This document shows positions 13,131-25,745 of a stretch of 64,000 nt of DNA, in pieces; the stretch's first letter is position 1, and every line of letters begins with the position of its first letter. The DNA lies in NCBI GenBank assembly GCA_003008705.1, contig PDUO01000023.1, positions 349,312 to 413,311 of the forward strand, in the 5' to 3' direction. A program made the position numbers and the translations under genes. The notes below the pieces were generated by a model that was given only the letters and a program-made list of their open reading frames with translations, made no database searches and was not told the DNA's origin. Source of the stretch: Pezicula radicicola. Its lineage: Eukaryota; Ascomycota; Leotiomycetes; Helotiales; Dermateaceae.

Positions 13131-14433
13131 ACGGTGTATGAGTTGCATGTGTCCCAAACCAGCCATTGGTGGTGCCGCATTTATGTTTTCTTCTGCTTTG
13201 GGTGGAGGTGGTAATGCCACTAGCTATACCCCACCCAGAGCGTTATCTAGCAAACGCCCTGCTGTCTCGGACTTGCTGAGAGCATTGGAGAAGTATACCA
13301 ACTTATGCAATACTCCTGCGACTTTGCTGCTTCCGCCTCTAACGAACCAGCTGTTAACTTCGGTTTGTTGGCAACAACAACATTGAACTCAGCTATCCAT
13401 GGAGATGGTTAAGAGGGAACGCTTTTCTCATTGAAGCGGCATGTGGCGTGGTAGAGGACGGATAACGGGAGCGGCACTCTTCAAATCCTAGATATATCGA
13501 CATTAGTGGGCGCATGATCAGCAGACTTCAAGATTGGAAGGGAAGGGCACGCTACTCTGTCTTCGTATAGAAGCAAAAGGAGGGGAAGGTTTTTCCCCTT
13601 CCTCCGCTTCCTCCATATCAGCAGGTGGAGACACTCCCCTTCCTTGGTATGGAAGATCGGTTGAGGCAATAAACAACTCGAAGTTTCACTATTGCTGAAT
13701 TGGAGTCACGGCATATCAGGACCACGCAGCGTTGCCATCCATTGCTCCAATACAAAGACTAAGCCTAGCCCTTTTGTCACACGAATGGTTGACGCCGGTA
13801 TATTCGATTTATGCACTAAAAGATATAGACCAGGAAAACCTGGTTGACAATATACCCAAATCAAATCTACAAGAGGAAGTATGGCAGAGGGCTGATGAGG
13901 ATACCAGGCAACAAGAGAAGTTGGAGGAAAGTGGTGAGAAAAGGGGTGGTGATTACGGTGATGATGAGGTTGTGGCAAGGAGTTTAGAGAAACTGAGTCG
14001 ATGTAAAATATCAAGACTGGAATTCCCACGAGACATCTCCAAGTTCTCAAAGATACAAAATCTTTTCCTTTCATTTGATCAATTTGTATCCCACTTTCGT
14101 ACCTGCCGTACGCCTTTCCATCATCCAGTTTACCCAAACCTTTATAATTCCACGCTTTCGAGGTCCATCTGGCTACTTCTGCGGTATCGAGGTGAATAGG
14201 CTAGATATATCATTTTGATTCCTTGGAGAAGTGAGAAGCTACTCACAACGGCTGGTGGAAAGACTAGTATAACTTCTAGAAACATTAAGATCTAAATACA
14301 TATTTACTCAAGCCGAGTGACTTCAACGGCATCACCTCACTTCCATCAGCCATCCAAGATCCATTGGACCATTACAACAACAAAGACGAACTCCAGCACC
14401 ACTCCAGGATCAGGATTCAAGAACGTCTTCAAG

Positions 14434-15048
14434 ATGGATGTAAGAGAGCCTTCTTACAAGTTGAAGCTATCATGAAGCATACTAACAAAAGCAGATCCTC
14501 AAGAATCACAAGGAGAAAGGCTTTGCCACCAATCATCTCGAGAAGAAGCTCGCCGAGGTAAGCGATCTGAATATCTTCATACCAAGTAATAAATAATCCA
14601 CAGACTTACCCTCCAACAGAAAGGGCAAGTCATTGCAGACGATACACCAACCGCGCCAGACCCAGACTGGAATGCCCCAGAATTCAGAGGTGAGGATGAT
14701 GGATCTAAGATAACCGGCCCAACGAAGACCTTGGTTATTGATGGACACATTGTAGAGGTTCCAATCCTCTCGAAGAACGCCAAGGGCATCAAGAATACTG
14801 TTATGTGTCCTGCTTGTACGCGCCACTATCACAAGAAGGGGAAGAAGTGCACTGGCCCGATCCCAACTTGTGACCAATGCATTGAGCGGGGTCTTGATGC
14901 TGAGATGTGTGCTAGCAAGGATACTATTAAGGAGATTAGGGCCAGACGTGAGAGGGAGGATCAGGAGTTCTATGGAGAGAGATATGGTGAGGGGGAGAGA
15001 GCTGACCAAGGTGATAATGCTGGATCTGGTGGCAAGCAATTGATTTGA
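14434..15048 (+). CDS. Cys6-module protein with short helical N-terminus (intact)
   Basis: Three exons (14434-14439, 14495-14557, 14620-15048) give 165 residues. All introns have GT/AG borders. The first exon is only ATG GAT, and the 63-nt second exon encodes a charged helix ending EKKLAE. Residues 75-150 contain the family module: a VIDGHIVEVPILSKNAKGIKN-type lead-in, then MCPAC, a third Cys after ten residues, GPIPTCDQC, and a sixth Cys after GLDAEM, followed by a basic helix rich in Arg and Glu. The spacing is C-x2-C-x10-C-x6-C-x2-C-x9-C. This resembles a fungal Zn2Cys6 cluster (C-x2-C-x6-C-x5-12-C-x2-C-x6-8-C) but is longer in two gaps. Zinc binding, and DNA or protein binding, are inference. 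It is the only unbroken copy of the left-hand tandem cluster. Confidence 0.75.
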
Positions 15049-15445
15049 GGACTAAGAGATTTTGCTGAACGAAAGCCTCACACGCGGGCATTGTATTGAA
15101 AATCAATGAACGCACAATAGCGATGGTTATTACTGAGCCTTTCTGAACTCCCCAATGTGACTTATAACGACATCAACATCTTGGTATATATATGTACAGT
15201 TTATTGCATCAAATGAGTTATTCAACTCACTTCTGTTATCAGAACGGAGTGAAGTCATCAAGTTAAGTGAATGTGGCAGAACAGCGCACCATGAGGATTT
15301 ATTTCTACTTTCGCGCCTTCATGTAGCAACTCTTTACTCCACCATCATACCATCACCAAGACAACATCCAAAAACCAATTCCTTCTCCACAACAACAAAA
15401 ACAAGACAGAAAACAAAATACTCAAGTCAAAGAGCTCGATCCAGG

Positions 15446-16068
15446 ATGGATGTAAGCAGAGCTCCCTTAGTCAACATACCAAGAAACATACTGACTTCAA
15501 CAGATCTTAAAATGGTACAAGGAAAACGGAGCGTCAACCAAGTTTCTAGAGAAGAAGTTAGCAGAGGTAGGTTATTTGCCTTATTCCGTATCTAAGGGGC
15601 AATACTAACTCTTTGCCAGAAAGGAATGGGGACCATTAACGAAAGTACCCCTTCATCAGCACCACCAGACCCAGACAGCGATTCAGAGACCGAAGACGAG
15701 CAAGCCGGCGATCCCACTGGAGAGTATGACAAAAATATGAATGCACCATCACCTAAGACCAAAGAAGTCGTTATCGAAGGACGCCTCGTACAGTACCCGT
15801 TCTGTCTGAAAATACTAAGGGTATCCGTAATAAGGAAATGTGCCCAGCTTGTGTGAGGCAGAAGAGGAAGGGTAACAAGTGTACTGGTCCAATTCCTGTC
15901 TGCGATCAATGCTTCAGGCGTGGCTTGGATGCTGAGATGTGTACAAGTAACGAGACGATTAAGGCTATCCAAGAGAGACGGAAGAGGGAAATGGCTGCAT
16001 ACGAGGGACGGGAGAATACAGACCAAGGCAATGCGGAGGAGAACCCGAACAGTACTGAGAAGATTTAG
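15446..16068 (+). pseudogene. Frameshifted tandem copy of the Cys6-module gene
   Basis: Gene structure matches the copy at 14434: ATGGAT|GT, a 63-nt exon (15504-15566), and a third exon from 15620. The third-exon frame runs through an acidic, proline-rich linker to EGRLVQ and is then lost. The homologous continuation, VPVLSENTKGIRN and MCPAC...CTGPIPVCDQC...GLDAEMC, resumes one frame over from about 15793 and ends at TAG 16066-16068. A single missing base near 15790-15793 explains this. The Cys spacing is intact (x2, x9, x6, x2, x9), so the break is recent, a sequencing error, or, less likely, bypassed by recoding. Confidence 0.65.
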
Positions 16069-17942
16069 ATTGATCAGAAGAACCAGGATGCACAGGAGAC
16101 TTGATCCTGTGAGTGCTGGCTTCTCACAGAGGCAGGCTACTAGCATTGACGGAATCACACTATCGGACATCATTTCATTTGATCTAGGGGACTTCGAACA
16201 AACTTGAGAGACCATGAACTTCAGATACAGCAACCAAGGGTAATTTTCATCACACTAATGGGAATAGCTAGCCCTGTGATTTTGACAGTCTCAACTTGTA
16301 AATTTGCAAAATTTGACGAAGGTGGTATTAGCTCCTATTATTGAAATTTTATTTCCGCTTTCAGCAAAAGACAATACTACGATATGACATTGCAAATAAA
16401 GGCGATGCTGCGCTTCATCGAACATCAAAAGTCCTGCTTGCAGGAGTCTTTTGGTCGATATATCTGTCCAATATATCATCACAAGTATCAAATGCAAAGA
16501 CGACACTCTTAAAGGTTTTGCTTGTGCTAGCCTCGATGTTTGTTGGTATGCCTAGAACTATAATCGATGCTGGTCGTTGATCGGATTATGGCTTGGTGAG
16601 ATTATCATAAGGTCGAGGTGCGAATTGTCTTGCTTTTCTGTCCGCAGAATTTAACGGTCAGCAATCAAGAAGGCTCCAGTGTGCCGGCCACTTACCGAAG
16701 AACAATGATTGTAGACATTCTTGTCAACACAATAGGAAGCGTTGTGGAGAGATCCGAGCGTGATTGTAAAAGCAGTAGACGCGAAGTCATGTCGAGGACA
16801 TGAGGGCGTGATGGGATTTAGAATGCTTCTGCCAGTGCCCATGCATAGCAATACGTTGCTCCCGATTCTCAAAGCTCTTCAAGATGCCAGTAGAAGAAAT
16901 CTCATCAGGGACTGTGCCGATAACCCAGAGTTCGGAACATGGCAAGATGGAGGTTTGGCAAAGGAGGAAGAGGAAATTTGTTACTATCACCTTGCGTCAG
17001 TCATCTTTGACAGTGAAGTCCACCATTTCAGACCACTGTAATAATATCACTGAATGCACGTTGTGAGAATATCGTCTGCCGGTAGTATGAAAACGGAGAT
17101 ATGCGTTAAAGTAGAGTTTTCAAATACTTGAAGTATTCAGCTTTTCTTTGAAGGACCTAAGTAGCATCCCAAGAATGAGCATAAAGGATTATCAAGTGAC
17201 TGGTTTTGAAGTATGCCTACCTGGGTTCCTAGCTCGTACTGTCATGTGTAAGGCAAGCGGTTCCCAGTTCCGCAGCCGGTCCTTCGCGTCGTCAACACTT
17301 CTTTGTCCTTTCGCCATCCTTGCCAACAATCAACCACTAGCACCAGATGTGCCATCAAAGTCATCAGCCTATGCACGATCACAGCTCTGACACGTTCATT
17401 TACAGGTCTGTTTTTACGAGCATTGAATCACACCAGACAGAAGTGCAAGTAGTGTTACTTCAGCAGAGCAAGAGATTGAATTCGTGCAGCGCTCTTGCTA
17501 TGCGCTGCCTCAAGTTGAGCCTGTTGATCCTCACAAAATACAAGCCAACATCTATCCTATCATCAGATATCTTGTTTGTTTGCTCAAGTTGAATTTGGTG
17601 GCACTCACCTGTATAGTCTCCCTTTGCCGAGAATGAATTCACTCTGAAGGATTGGGAATGGGTACTTCATGGGGTTGGACGTCTACAGAAATTCAGGCAG
17701 GTCCAATCACTACTCTCTTCCTTTCTGGAGACGTGCTACACCTTGCTTCATCAATCTTGGCAAAAGTTGAAGATGCTAACTTCTTATCCCAGGACCCGGT
17801 TGTGATTACCTTCGGGCTCGAATACTTCTCTTCCCCGAACTCTCGGTCTACTACGAGCTTTGATAAACCACAGCAAACACATGAAACGTGGGAATGAGAT
17901 TAGGTCAACGATGTATGCTTCTTACGTATCTTCCCTTCAATA
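16069..17942. other. No supported gene
   Basis: Open stretches on both strands are short and overlap one another without splice sites that connect them. Nothing was recognised. Confidence 0.35.
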
Positions 17943-18146
17943 ATGCATTCTGGAAAGCGACAAGGGACCATTCCGCACATAGCTAACCGCCCCTTAAGGT
18001 GCTGGTTCAAAGGACAATCGCAGGCCAGCCCTACATGCTCTCAAACGTTTGCGCAGGAGTTGAAGGTTTTGGAGCAATCAACAAACTCATTGGTAATGGA
18101 TATTGGTATCGGATATTTCTCCAAACTCGAATTAGAGACCCATTGG
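17942..18146 (+). pseudogene. Isolated coding-like exon with one stop
   Basis: One frame reads NAFWKATRDHSAHS, a TAA, then LVQRTIAGQPYMLSNVCAG and on to RIRDPL, ending at a good TTG|GTAAGTGC donor at 18147. The amino-acid composition and the donor suggest a real exon in a decayed gene. The next exon could not be placed. Family not recognised. Confidence 0.3.
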
Positions 18147-18644
18147 TAAGTGCAATTATCTCTTCTATTTTCTTTCATTGAGCCACACCAAGTTTCCCTG
18201 CTCGTCGAGCCACACATTCACAGCGGTATTCTCAAGTGAAATGGGATGCTCTTGTTCATAGCCTTCCGTGCTTGCCAAAGGACTAGATTTGCCAAGGAAA
18301 GCAGCTTTTCTTGTTCATCAACCACAGATCTCTCTCGGTTACAAAAGTATACAATAAAACAGTGTTTATTTATCAATAGACAACTCTTGATTGCTGGTCG
18401 CAACTAACATGTCTTGTGGGACTTGCATTCTAGTGCATGCGAGCTTGGCCTTGCCTCGGAACCCAAGACTATGTCGCCATCAAGATCATCCAACAATCCT
18501 CGAAGAAGCACAGGCTAGGGAGAGTTACTGTATCTCCTGAGGATAAGACCAAGATAGTACTGCTCCCACGTTCAAGTAAGCAGTTACCTTATCTCTACAA
18601 TATCATGACTAACTTTACGACGAAGAAAGCAATCATCTCAAGCA

Positions 18645-20410
18645 GATTTCATTCAAAGAAGTGGTGCTCTTGGAAGCATCTTTGACCGAATCACCCTAGA
18701 CGCCGACGGAACACCAGTCCGAGATCTCGAAGGCATCAAGTAAGAGCAGTCAGAAGATACTCCAGCACCAACTAGTATCATACTTTGCCTAGAATTGGTT
18801 TCTACAAGCAGTTCAAAAGTTCCTCTTTTGAGTCGTGGCTATCCACGTTTGGTTATCGTGCCGGGGAAAGGTCGAGGCCAATGTAACTGTCAAGGGAGGT
18901 GTCGCTACATTTCCTATGGAGTTTGTAAAGACGCTTGTCCAGTTACTCCTTCATGGAGCCCAGTGAGAAAGACGAGTACAAAGTAAAATCCTGGCCGAAG
19001 GAAGAGAAACTGGCGGGATCTCGCTGCGAGTCATGTTTGTTTTCATTCCTTTTCATTTTGCCTCTTCAAGTACAAGCACTGGTTTCTATAGACAGTTCAA
19101 GTATAAGGTCCTCTACGCAGCAGTGGAAAAGCGAAGCCATAAAGTGCTTGGATAGCACATATGCAAACAAGGAAGACAGGAAAACCTGAAAAATAATGAT
19201 ACCTGAGGGCAAAAACAAATGCCCGGCAAAGGATTACTTCGCTGGTCAGTGGTTGATAAGGATACCCAATAATGATCGTGATCAGAAAACATGGGAAGCA
19301 GCTTTGAGGCAAATTTCAGAGAGCCCTATTCTTGTTCCTGTCACCACTACTCAGCCCCGGAAGCTCGATGTCGGCGGTTTTAAGACGACTTGCTACAGAA
19401 AGTCCCTAAACGATGAACAGCTCTTGGCTTTTACCCAACTTCACTTTACATAGCCTATATTCAAATTATTCCTATGCTCAACAACCACCACTATGGCGAC
19501 CATCGACTCTCTCTCAACAACGCCACCGTAGCTACCAACGGCGTTCACTCAACAACACGTTGAGTATGACACTAGCTAAGGCGAGCAGTAAGGGGGGAAA
19601 GGCCAGGTGTGTTGAGACGAGTATAGCGAAGAGAAAGAACTCTGAACTTGATCGTACAAAGTGCTCCCCACTATCAAAGAAGTCGGTCCTAGGCACACAA
19701 CCACTTGGCAACAAAGTTTCTTCTGACAACCAGAGAAACCTCCTTGTACGATAAGGAAGGCCAGTTCCATTGGGATTAGTTCACCCAGAGTTATGAGGTG
19801 AACGTTATCACTGAGATGCAACTCGACCAAGAAATCTCGAATATCCAACCGAGATTCCGTCGCTTAGAGCATGCACACGAATACGTTTATACCCAGGGGA
19901 TTCAGATAAAAGTTTTGGCATGCTTTCTTCACTACACAGGCGGACCCATCTGGGACGTGACCTTTACTGGCCGCTATAGCAGGAGTAAACTCGGTTATGG
20001 CAAATCCTTGTAAGTACTTAATTCATTTAAGTGCCTATAGGAAAAGCAGAATTCTAATGCTTTAGTACGTAGCGCTATCTGTCTCAACATAGAAAAGGGC
20101 ATAGAAAAAGAATTCATTCTTGAGTTCAACGGCGTTAAAGATATCGTAGACGAAAACGGCAATCTATCTCTCGAACTTCGCTGCTTCCTCCTCCAACGGA
20201 CCAGCCGTTACCTTCTGCATGCCTTCAACAACCCGGAGTTTCGCAATGTGTCAACGAGATTTCACCTTTGGCGCTCCCCTTCCTCCGCTTCCTCTATACC
20301 AGCAAACCATACTAGATATGGCGCCTCCGTATTCAGCACCATCGACAGGTGTAGACCTACCATATGCTTCAATGAACACCACGTATGGCAGATATAACTC
20401 TTCTTAGCGC
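18645..20410 (+). pseudogene. Decayed multi-exon gene of unknown family
   Basis: Several exon-like pieces lie in order with matching splice phases. 18645-18739 (DFIQRSGALGSIFDRITL...) joins in phase through a 53-nt intron to 18793 (IGFYKQFKS...). A block then follows in a shifted frame (TVKGGVATFPMEFVKT). 19788-20011 (VITEMQLDQEISNIQPRFRR...) ends at GTAAGTAC, and the next block starts after the acceptor at 20064-20065 (LNIEKGIEKEFILEFNGVKD). Stops and frame changes separate them, so the gene is not functional as it stands. I do not recognise the family. Confidence 0.4.
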
Positions 20411-21067
20411 AACTTTTCGCCTTTCCTATTCCAAAGAAAGATATCGCAAAGAAGGATGGTGATGTCGTAATTTACGATAGTCTTGTAAAGTGTTATTTTC
20501 TCGGTTTATTGCTTAGACTTAGGTTTGGGAGGATACGCCTGTGGGGAGTTTTGAGATTCAGTTTTAGAATTGCCTGGAGACATGATTGAAGGCCGAGGGT
20601 GATAGCTAGCCTACTTAGGATACATTATTGGACAGAAAATACAACCCGTGGTATTTCTCTGGAGTGCTTTACAGTTACTGTCTGCCCTCTTTTCTGATTC
20701 CATTCCCATTACTGCAAAAACCCATGTGGATCTTACACTCACAGTTCATACCAATGGTAAAACAGAAATTCCTTCGCCGGCGGTCCCAAAATATCACCGA
20801 AATAGGATCATTGTTCTATGGAAGAAGCAGCCTTAGAGACACAGGTTTTCCCACATTAAAGGGGATATTTGGCGGGAATTTCTAGACCAACTATATGTAA
20901 GTATTAGAGCTTCATTGGGAGAAGCATGAACCATACATAACCTATCACAGAAGACTAAGCACTCATTTTTTGGTGCCTTTCGCCAACCTAATAGATCGAG
21001 AACGTCGGTGTTGTACGCACAAATTTATGAATGGATTCATTCATAGATCGAGGCAGAGTAACTTGCT

Positions 21068-21125
21068 TGGCTTAGGAAACTCACTTTATTCAAGGTAAGT
21101 TACTTGATTTGAGTAATTCACCTGC
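21068..21125. repeat. Diverged copies of the 18-bp GGGTAACTCACTTG-type unit
   Basis: The segment contains AAACTCACTTTATTCAAGG, then TAAGTTACTTGATTTGAG and TAATTCACCTG. These are three diverged copies, in one orientation, of the unit forming the minisatellite at 55407-55610. Confidence 0.45.
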
Positions 21126-22007
21126 CTTAAATAACCTAGCACAGCTTGGCAACAAGTTCACGACTTTAAGCGATTCAAGAACTTTTCGGCACAGTACATT
21201 TGTTTTGTATCTTCTAGATACCAAAGAAATCTAATTTCATTCCTGCCCGTTTATCCTGACCATTTCGTCATTGTATATCTAGTATTTTTCATGTCAGTCA
21301 ACATTTGCGTTTCTTGAAACAAAGTGAGTGATTCAACTAACCTCAAAGCCACTCATTTTCGAAGCCAAGCCACATCACATTGTAACCACCAAAGAAGTCT
21401 TCGTGCAAGAAGGGTGTATCATTGATGATGAGGTCCGCAATACCACCAACTACGATGATAACACCAATAACAATAGCGACCACCACGACGAGGTGCACCA
21501 TCTCTTCTTCGTCCATCTTTGCTAGTAGCTCGTTTGGAATTTTTTGGTTTGTTGAACTAAGTTATTTATTAGTCTCAAAACCTGAATTGTAAGTAAATAC
21601 ATACTTTATTCGAATTAGAAGTTGTGAAGTCAGACTGAAAGCTTTATTTTGTGGTTGATGAACTTGATTGTGAGAATGAGCTTTCAAGACTCAGATCTAA
21701 ATCTTGGGGTTGCTAACTCAGTTACAGTAACTGAATATCATCGTTGTCACGTGGAAAATCTAGTATATAGAGGAGGCAGTGAGGCTAAGGCGGGGGGTGG
21801 AGGAAGCGAGCAGCTTCTGGTTCTGGCGCGCTCTCACCCTGCACACAACACAACAACAAGATATGCATGCCGAAGACCTCACCCCGATGATCTATTTCTT
21901 GATCAACAAGATCATAATTGCTCTGAAATTGCCAGTCTTGTACAGAACTTCACCGCACTACAAACAATTAATACCAAGAAACATGTCGAGACCAAAAGCT
22001 TCCCTAC

Positions 22008-22052
22008 GACACGGCCAGCCCATGCTTTCTTCGCGCCATGGCTGGCCGTGTC
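22008..22052. repeat. Short perfect inverted repeat (13-bp arms)
   Basis: GACACGGCCAGCC at 22008-22020 is followed by its exact reverse complement at 22040-22052 with a 19-nt loop. A second inverted repeat of the same type (ACCCGGCC at 22192-22199, GGCCGGGT at 22216-22223) lies 170 nt downstream. Both sit in the exon-like part of a decayed gene region. Confidence 0.6.
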
Positions 22053-22389
22053 AGCCGTCTCCAGGTACTGACATATTTCATACCTTCCTTTCTTCCTTTC
22101 TCTCTCCTAACGCTTGGGTAGACGAAGCTTCTTGTTGGCAGATCTAAGCCAACTTGAAGGAAGGCTCTGCAACTTGAACACACTTCGCCGAACCCGGCCT
22201 TTTTCGCTCCATTGGGGCCGGGTGGTGGCTGTGGTAAGTATACAAAAAAAACCCTTACTCCATCTTGCCACCGCGCTCACTGTGTCAGCCACACATTCTG
22301 TACTCGCTGCCGGTCTGGCAGTTATCAGACCACAGGACGTTCTGAAAACCAGGAATCCAATGTCGAGGCTACCTAGGACTTAAAGGATC

Positions 22390-24600
22390 CGCCAATCGTT
22401 ATAACAGACGCTCGTAAGTACAGTACATCATCAGTTGTTAGTAGACTCAGATTTAACAATCTGTAGGACAGCTTAATGCACGCAGGAGCTCTGTCCCTCT
22501 GATCCCAAATAGATCCTCCAAGAGCTCTTTAAAGAGACCTTTCGGCAAACGCAGACTAAACGCCGATGACCAGAACGAAGGTAGAGAAGATCTATCTTTT
22601 GCCATTCAAAACTTGGGTAGAGCCTCGACTACGCAACCAACATCATATATAGGAGCTGCAGCTACGTGTAAGTGATTCCTTTCTTTCTCGTACTTCTCGT
22701 GTTCTTCGAATTGAGCAACTTGCGCAAGCTCATGCCGAGAATTGAAAGACCACTAAGTTGAAACGGGTAAAGGAGACACACCTGCTACTTGCTCTGTGCA
22801 CGGCATACAAATTACTAACCAAATTAGGTCCAGGTCAAAATTGACGCACTCCCTGCAGCGCCTGCAGAACAAATCAGAATCTAGAGCAAAGTTATTTCAG
22901 TCCTATTCCTCGAAGAATTTTGGATTCTCAGTCGCAACCACAAGCCTGGTTAGTGACACCATTCTCGAGCTTTGTGTTTTTCATCGAAATACTGACTATA
23001 CTTTAGACTATCAACGCCCAACCACCAAGTATCTTTTCAGATCTTCCAGGATTAGCAAATACCAGATCGCCAAAAACCTTCTCATCGAGCCCATGGTTCC
23101 ACGATTGTTGATACGAATCCACAACCTTCACCTCCTAAAGTCTATTGGAGACAATACGGTAGCTGGTATAACCTGTATGGATACTGGGAACACAGAGGAA
23201 GAGAAGGATATTGCCTTAGCTGGATCTAAAGTGGAAGATCCAATCTACGGATTGAACGGTTCAATACACCGTACCTTGAGCCAAATTCTTGGCTGGCAGC
23301 TTGGTAGTGCTTGCACAGCCCAGGAAACCTTCTTTAGTCTTTCTGAGACAGCTCACCACCGCATTCAGAAGCATGCCAGAATCTAATACTAGAACCACAC
23401 CAGGCCTTTCCTTGATTTCTAGCAGAGCATTGATATGCAAGGAATACATACTGAAGTGCTTGGATTCCCATCGCTCCAGAATATCCTTCACCAGCACAAT
23501 CCAAAAGCGCTACCAAGGGCAACAACTTCATGAATTTGTTCACTATCGACAAGTTCGTATGTCATGCTTTGCACAAGGAAGTTGCCACATCCCTGATACT
23601 CCACTATCCTGGATCAGACAGCCACAGTCTCAACTGCGAAGATTGACTCCTCAAGCGAAGCTTCACCAACCCTTCCAGGGTCTTTGCGCCCGAACCTTCC
23701 AACACTAGAAAAGTCTCTTGCTTTCTATATATCAGACCAAGGTAGCGGTCCTGGAGGATCTGTGTCGAGATTTACACTAAGATCTACAAAGGAGGCAAGT
23801 AAGTCCATACTCTTCTCATTCCACTGTCTTATTTCTCTGCTTTTGGGTTTTCCGTAGCTAATATTTTCCCCCAAACAGGAACCCATGCCTCCTGGTCCGA
23901 AAATTGGCAGCGCTGGCTTTCGCCGAACGAAATCCAGAAGATCCAGAGAAGCACATATAATGATAGGGAGCAGAACTGCATATTACGGAGCATCAAGGTA
24001 TATACCTTTTGGCCCTTCGAGAGGTGATGACTCCGAGGGGGTTCAACTCACCCGACAAGTCAACTTTTCAAGGGAGACACTTGTCTTTAGAACCAGTCAT
24101 GCGACTATCCTCCTTAGGTGACCATCTTTCGTCCCTCTTGTTCGTTACAGGATACAACACCTTCTACTCACAACTTCACATATTGCTCCTTGTAGCTATC
24201 CAACACTTTCTTGCAACATAAAGACGCCACGTTACCTCGAAGACAAGCCTTTGGTTGCAATGGCTTCCTTCGATATCCTGCAGCACCCACAAAACTAAGA
24301 AGGAAGTAATTCATACATCGTTGCACAATATTACCCTGAATATCATCAACACTTGTGATGGATTTCCTGGGATTGTCAACACTGGACTACACCGGTAGCA
24401 CTACAACCTGAAGTGAAATGACCCGTTATCTTGGAGCGAAGAAGCGCTATTCAGAAAGCCCACACCCATCGTGCTTTGAGTCGTCCCAGGAGCATGTTCA
24501 GGACTCATAAGTTGCTTTATGGAGTCAGGGAATCAGGTCGTCCCTTTTCTTCGATAATGTTATTCATGTCGCGTTTGTTTTAATTCTTACGCGGTTGAAT
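22390..24600 (+). pseudogene. Decayed gene region with exon-like blocks
   Basis: A GTAAGT donor at 22414 and an acceptor at 22464-22466 lead to a clearly coding-like block (basic, Ser-rich, NADDQNEGREDLSFAIQNLG) that ends at a GTAAGTG donor near 22670. Later blocks include a 196-codon open stretch (22799-23386), a Trp-rich exon from about 23880 (SWSENWQRWLSPNE), and 24330-24580 with two TGA stops. Frames do not join into one protein. The family is unrecognised, and the calls of individual exons are tentative. Confidence 0.35.
22400..22510 (+). repeat. Copy A of a duplicated exon/intron segment
   Basis: The segment from ATAACAGACGCTCGTAAGTA through the intron to GCTCTGTCCC is repeated, diverged, at 25746-25842 (ATAACAGAAGCTGGTAAGTA ... 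GCTCCGTCCC). Intron borders and the branch region correspond. Confidence 0.55.
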
Positions 24601-25017
24601 GCTCGCGGGACAACGATGGACGACTACAATTGCAGCTGCAGCAACCTGGCCAGCCTTGACTCTATCATGTATCTGGGAGTACTCTCCAATATATAAGAAG
24701 CAACAGTTGGGAGGTTTATGTGACTTTTAGGTTGCTTGTACGAACGGGCCATGGGTCATATAAGTCCTCGTGCAAAATCTACAAGGACTTACACACTTAT
24801 ACAAAGTGCTTCCAGGGTCTTGGACGAAATGGTGTCTCACGCAGGTGGAAGAGAGTATCTTCAAGAGAAAGAGCAAGGTTGACCGTATTCGCGAAATGAT
24901 GTTAAAGGGGCTCTCGCGAGTACGAGATGTGGAATGTGTAGGTATTTGTACTTATCTGTGCTAATGAGCTCAAAAACAACTATGCTAACATTCTGAATTA
25001 CACAAGTCAAATGAATA

Positions 25018-25135
25018 GCCTAAGGTAATTGAATTACTCATGTTAAGGTCAAAGAAGTGATCTAGCAAGTGGGTTGCTGAAATGAAGTGAGTTGCCCACC
25101 TGCAGTTAAAGTGAGTTATCCAAAAAAAAAAATTG
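25018..25135. repeat. Diverged 18-bp units, reverse orientation
   Basis: On the minus strand this reads GGATAACTCACTTTAACTG, GGGCAACTCACTTCATTT and CAGCAACCCACTTGC. These are at least three diverged copies of the unit seen at 55407-55610, followed by an A-run of 11. Confidence 0.45.
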
Positions 25136-25745
25136 CAACTCAAATTCCAGCTTAAGTAGATTAGTAAAATCAAATGGGGAGAATATGTAAAGAATTTTTA
25201 TGATAGACGTGCCTAACCCGCAGCGCCGAGAACGATATTGCTAGGCTGACCAGCCTTGTCTTCCCAGTATGCAGACAGTCCTTCATAAATTTCTTCTTCC
25301 AACGATACAAATGCCTGACGCGTAGCTATAATACTATCTATGCTTTAAAGACTTCATACGAACTGCTCTTTTAAACCTGCAGATTTGATCTGGAGACTTG
25401 ACTTGTCCGTAGAAGAGCGATGATGGTAGTTACCTCACCTCCAAAGCCGCCTTAGGAATGCGCCACTTCTCCACCACCATGCGACACATCAACAATCCAC
25501 ATCAACAAATTCAGATCCAAGGGAATTGCAACAAGTTTAATATATCGTAGGTATCTCCACTTCATCCAAGGATACGGAGCTGAGCTAACTCCTGTCGCAG
25601 CATGTGCCGCGATCGACCTTTCAGCTCCTCACAAAACTGCCTAGAATCTTTCTCTGCGCGACACATTGAATACAACAAAGCGGCCAATGACAGTAGCTAA
25701 GAAGCTGCCAGCTCGAACCCACCTGCAGCTTAGATAATCTCTAGA

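Noticed and set aside
13706..14199. Overlapping long open frames on both strands
   Set aside because: The plus frame lacks an ATG in its coding-like part (a charged segment DIDQENLVDNIPKS...), and the minus frame is His/Pro-rich mirror sequence. No splice sites connect either to a gene.
15592..16233. 213-codon minus-strand open frame (also 14533-15039)
   Set aside because: Both are antisense to the Cys6-module exons. Their similarity to each other only reflects the paralogy of the plus-strand genes.
13580..20300. Shared CCCCTTCCTCCGCTTCCTC stretch at 13595 and 20271
   Set aside because: Pyrimidine-rich, low complexity. No similarity beyond about 30 bp, so not called a repeat family.
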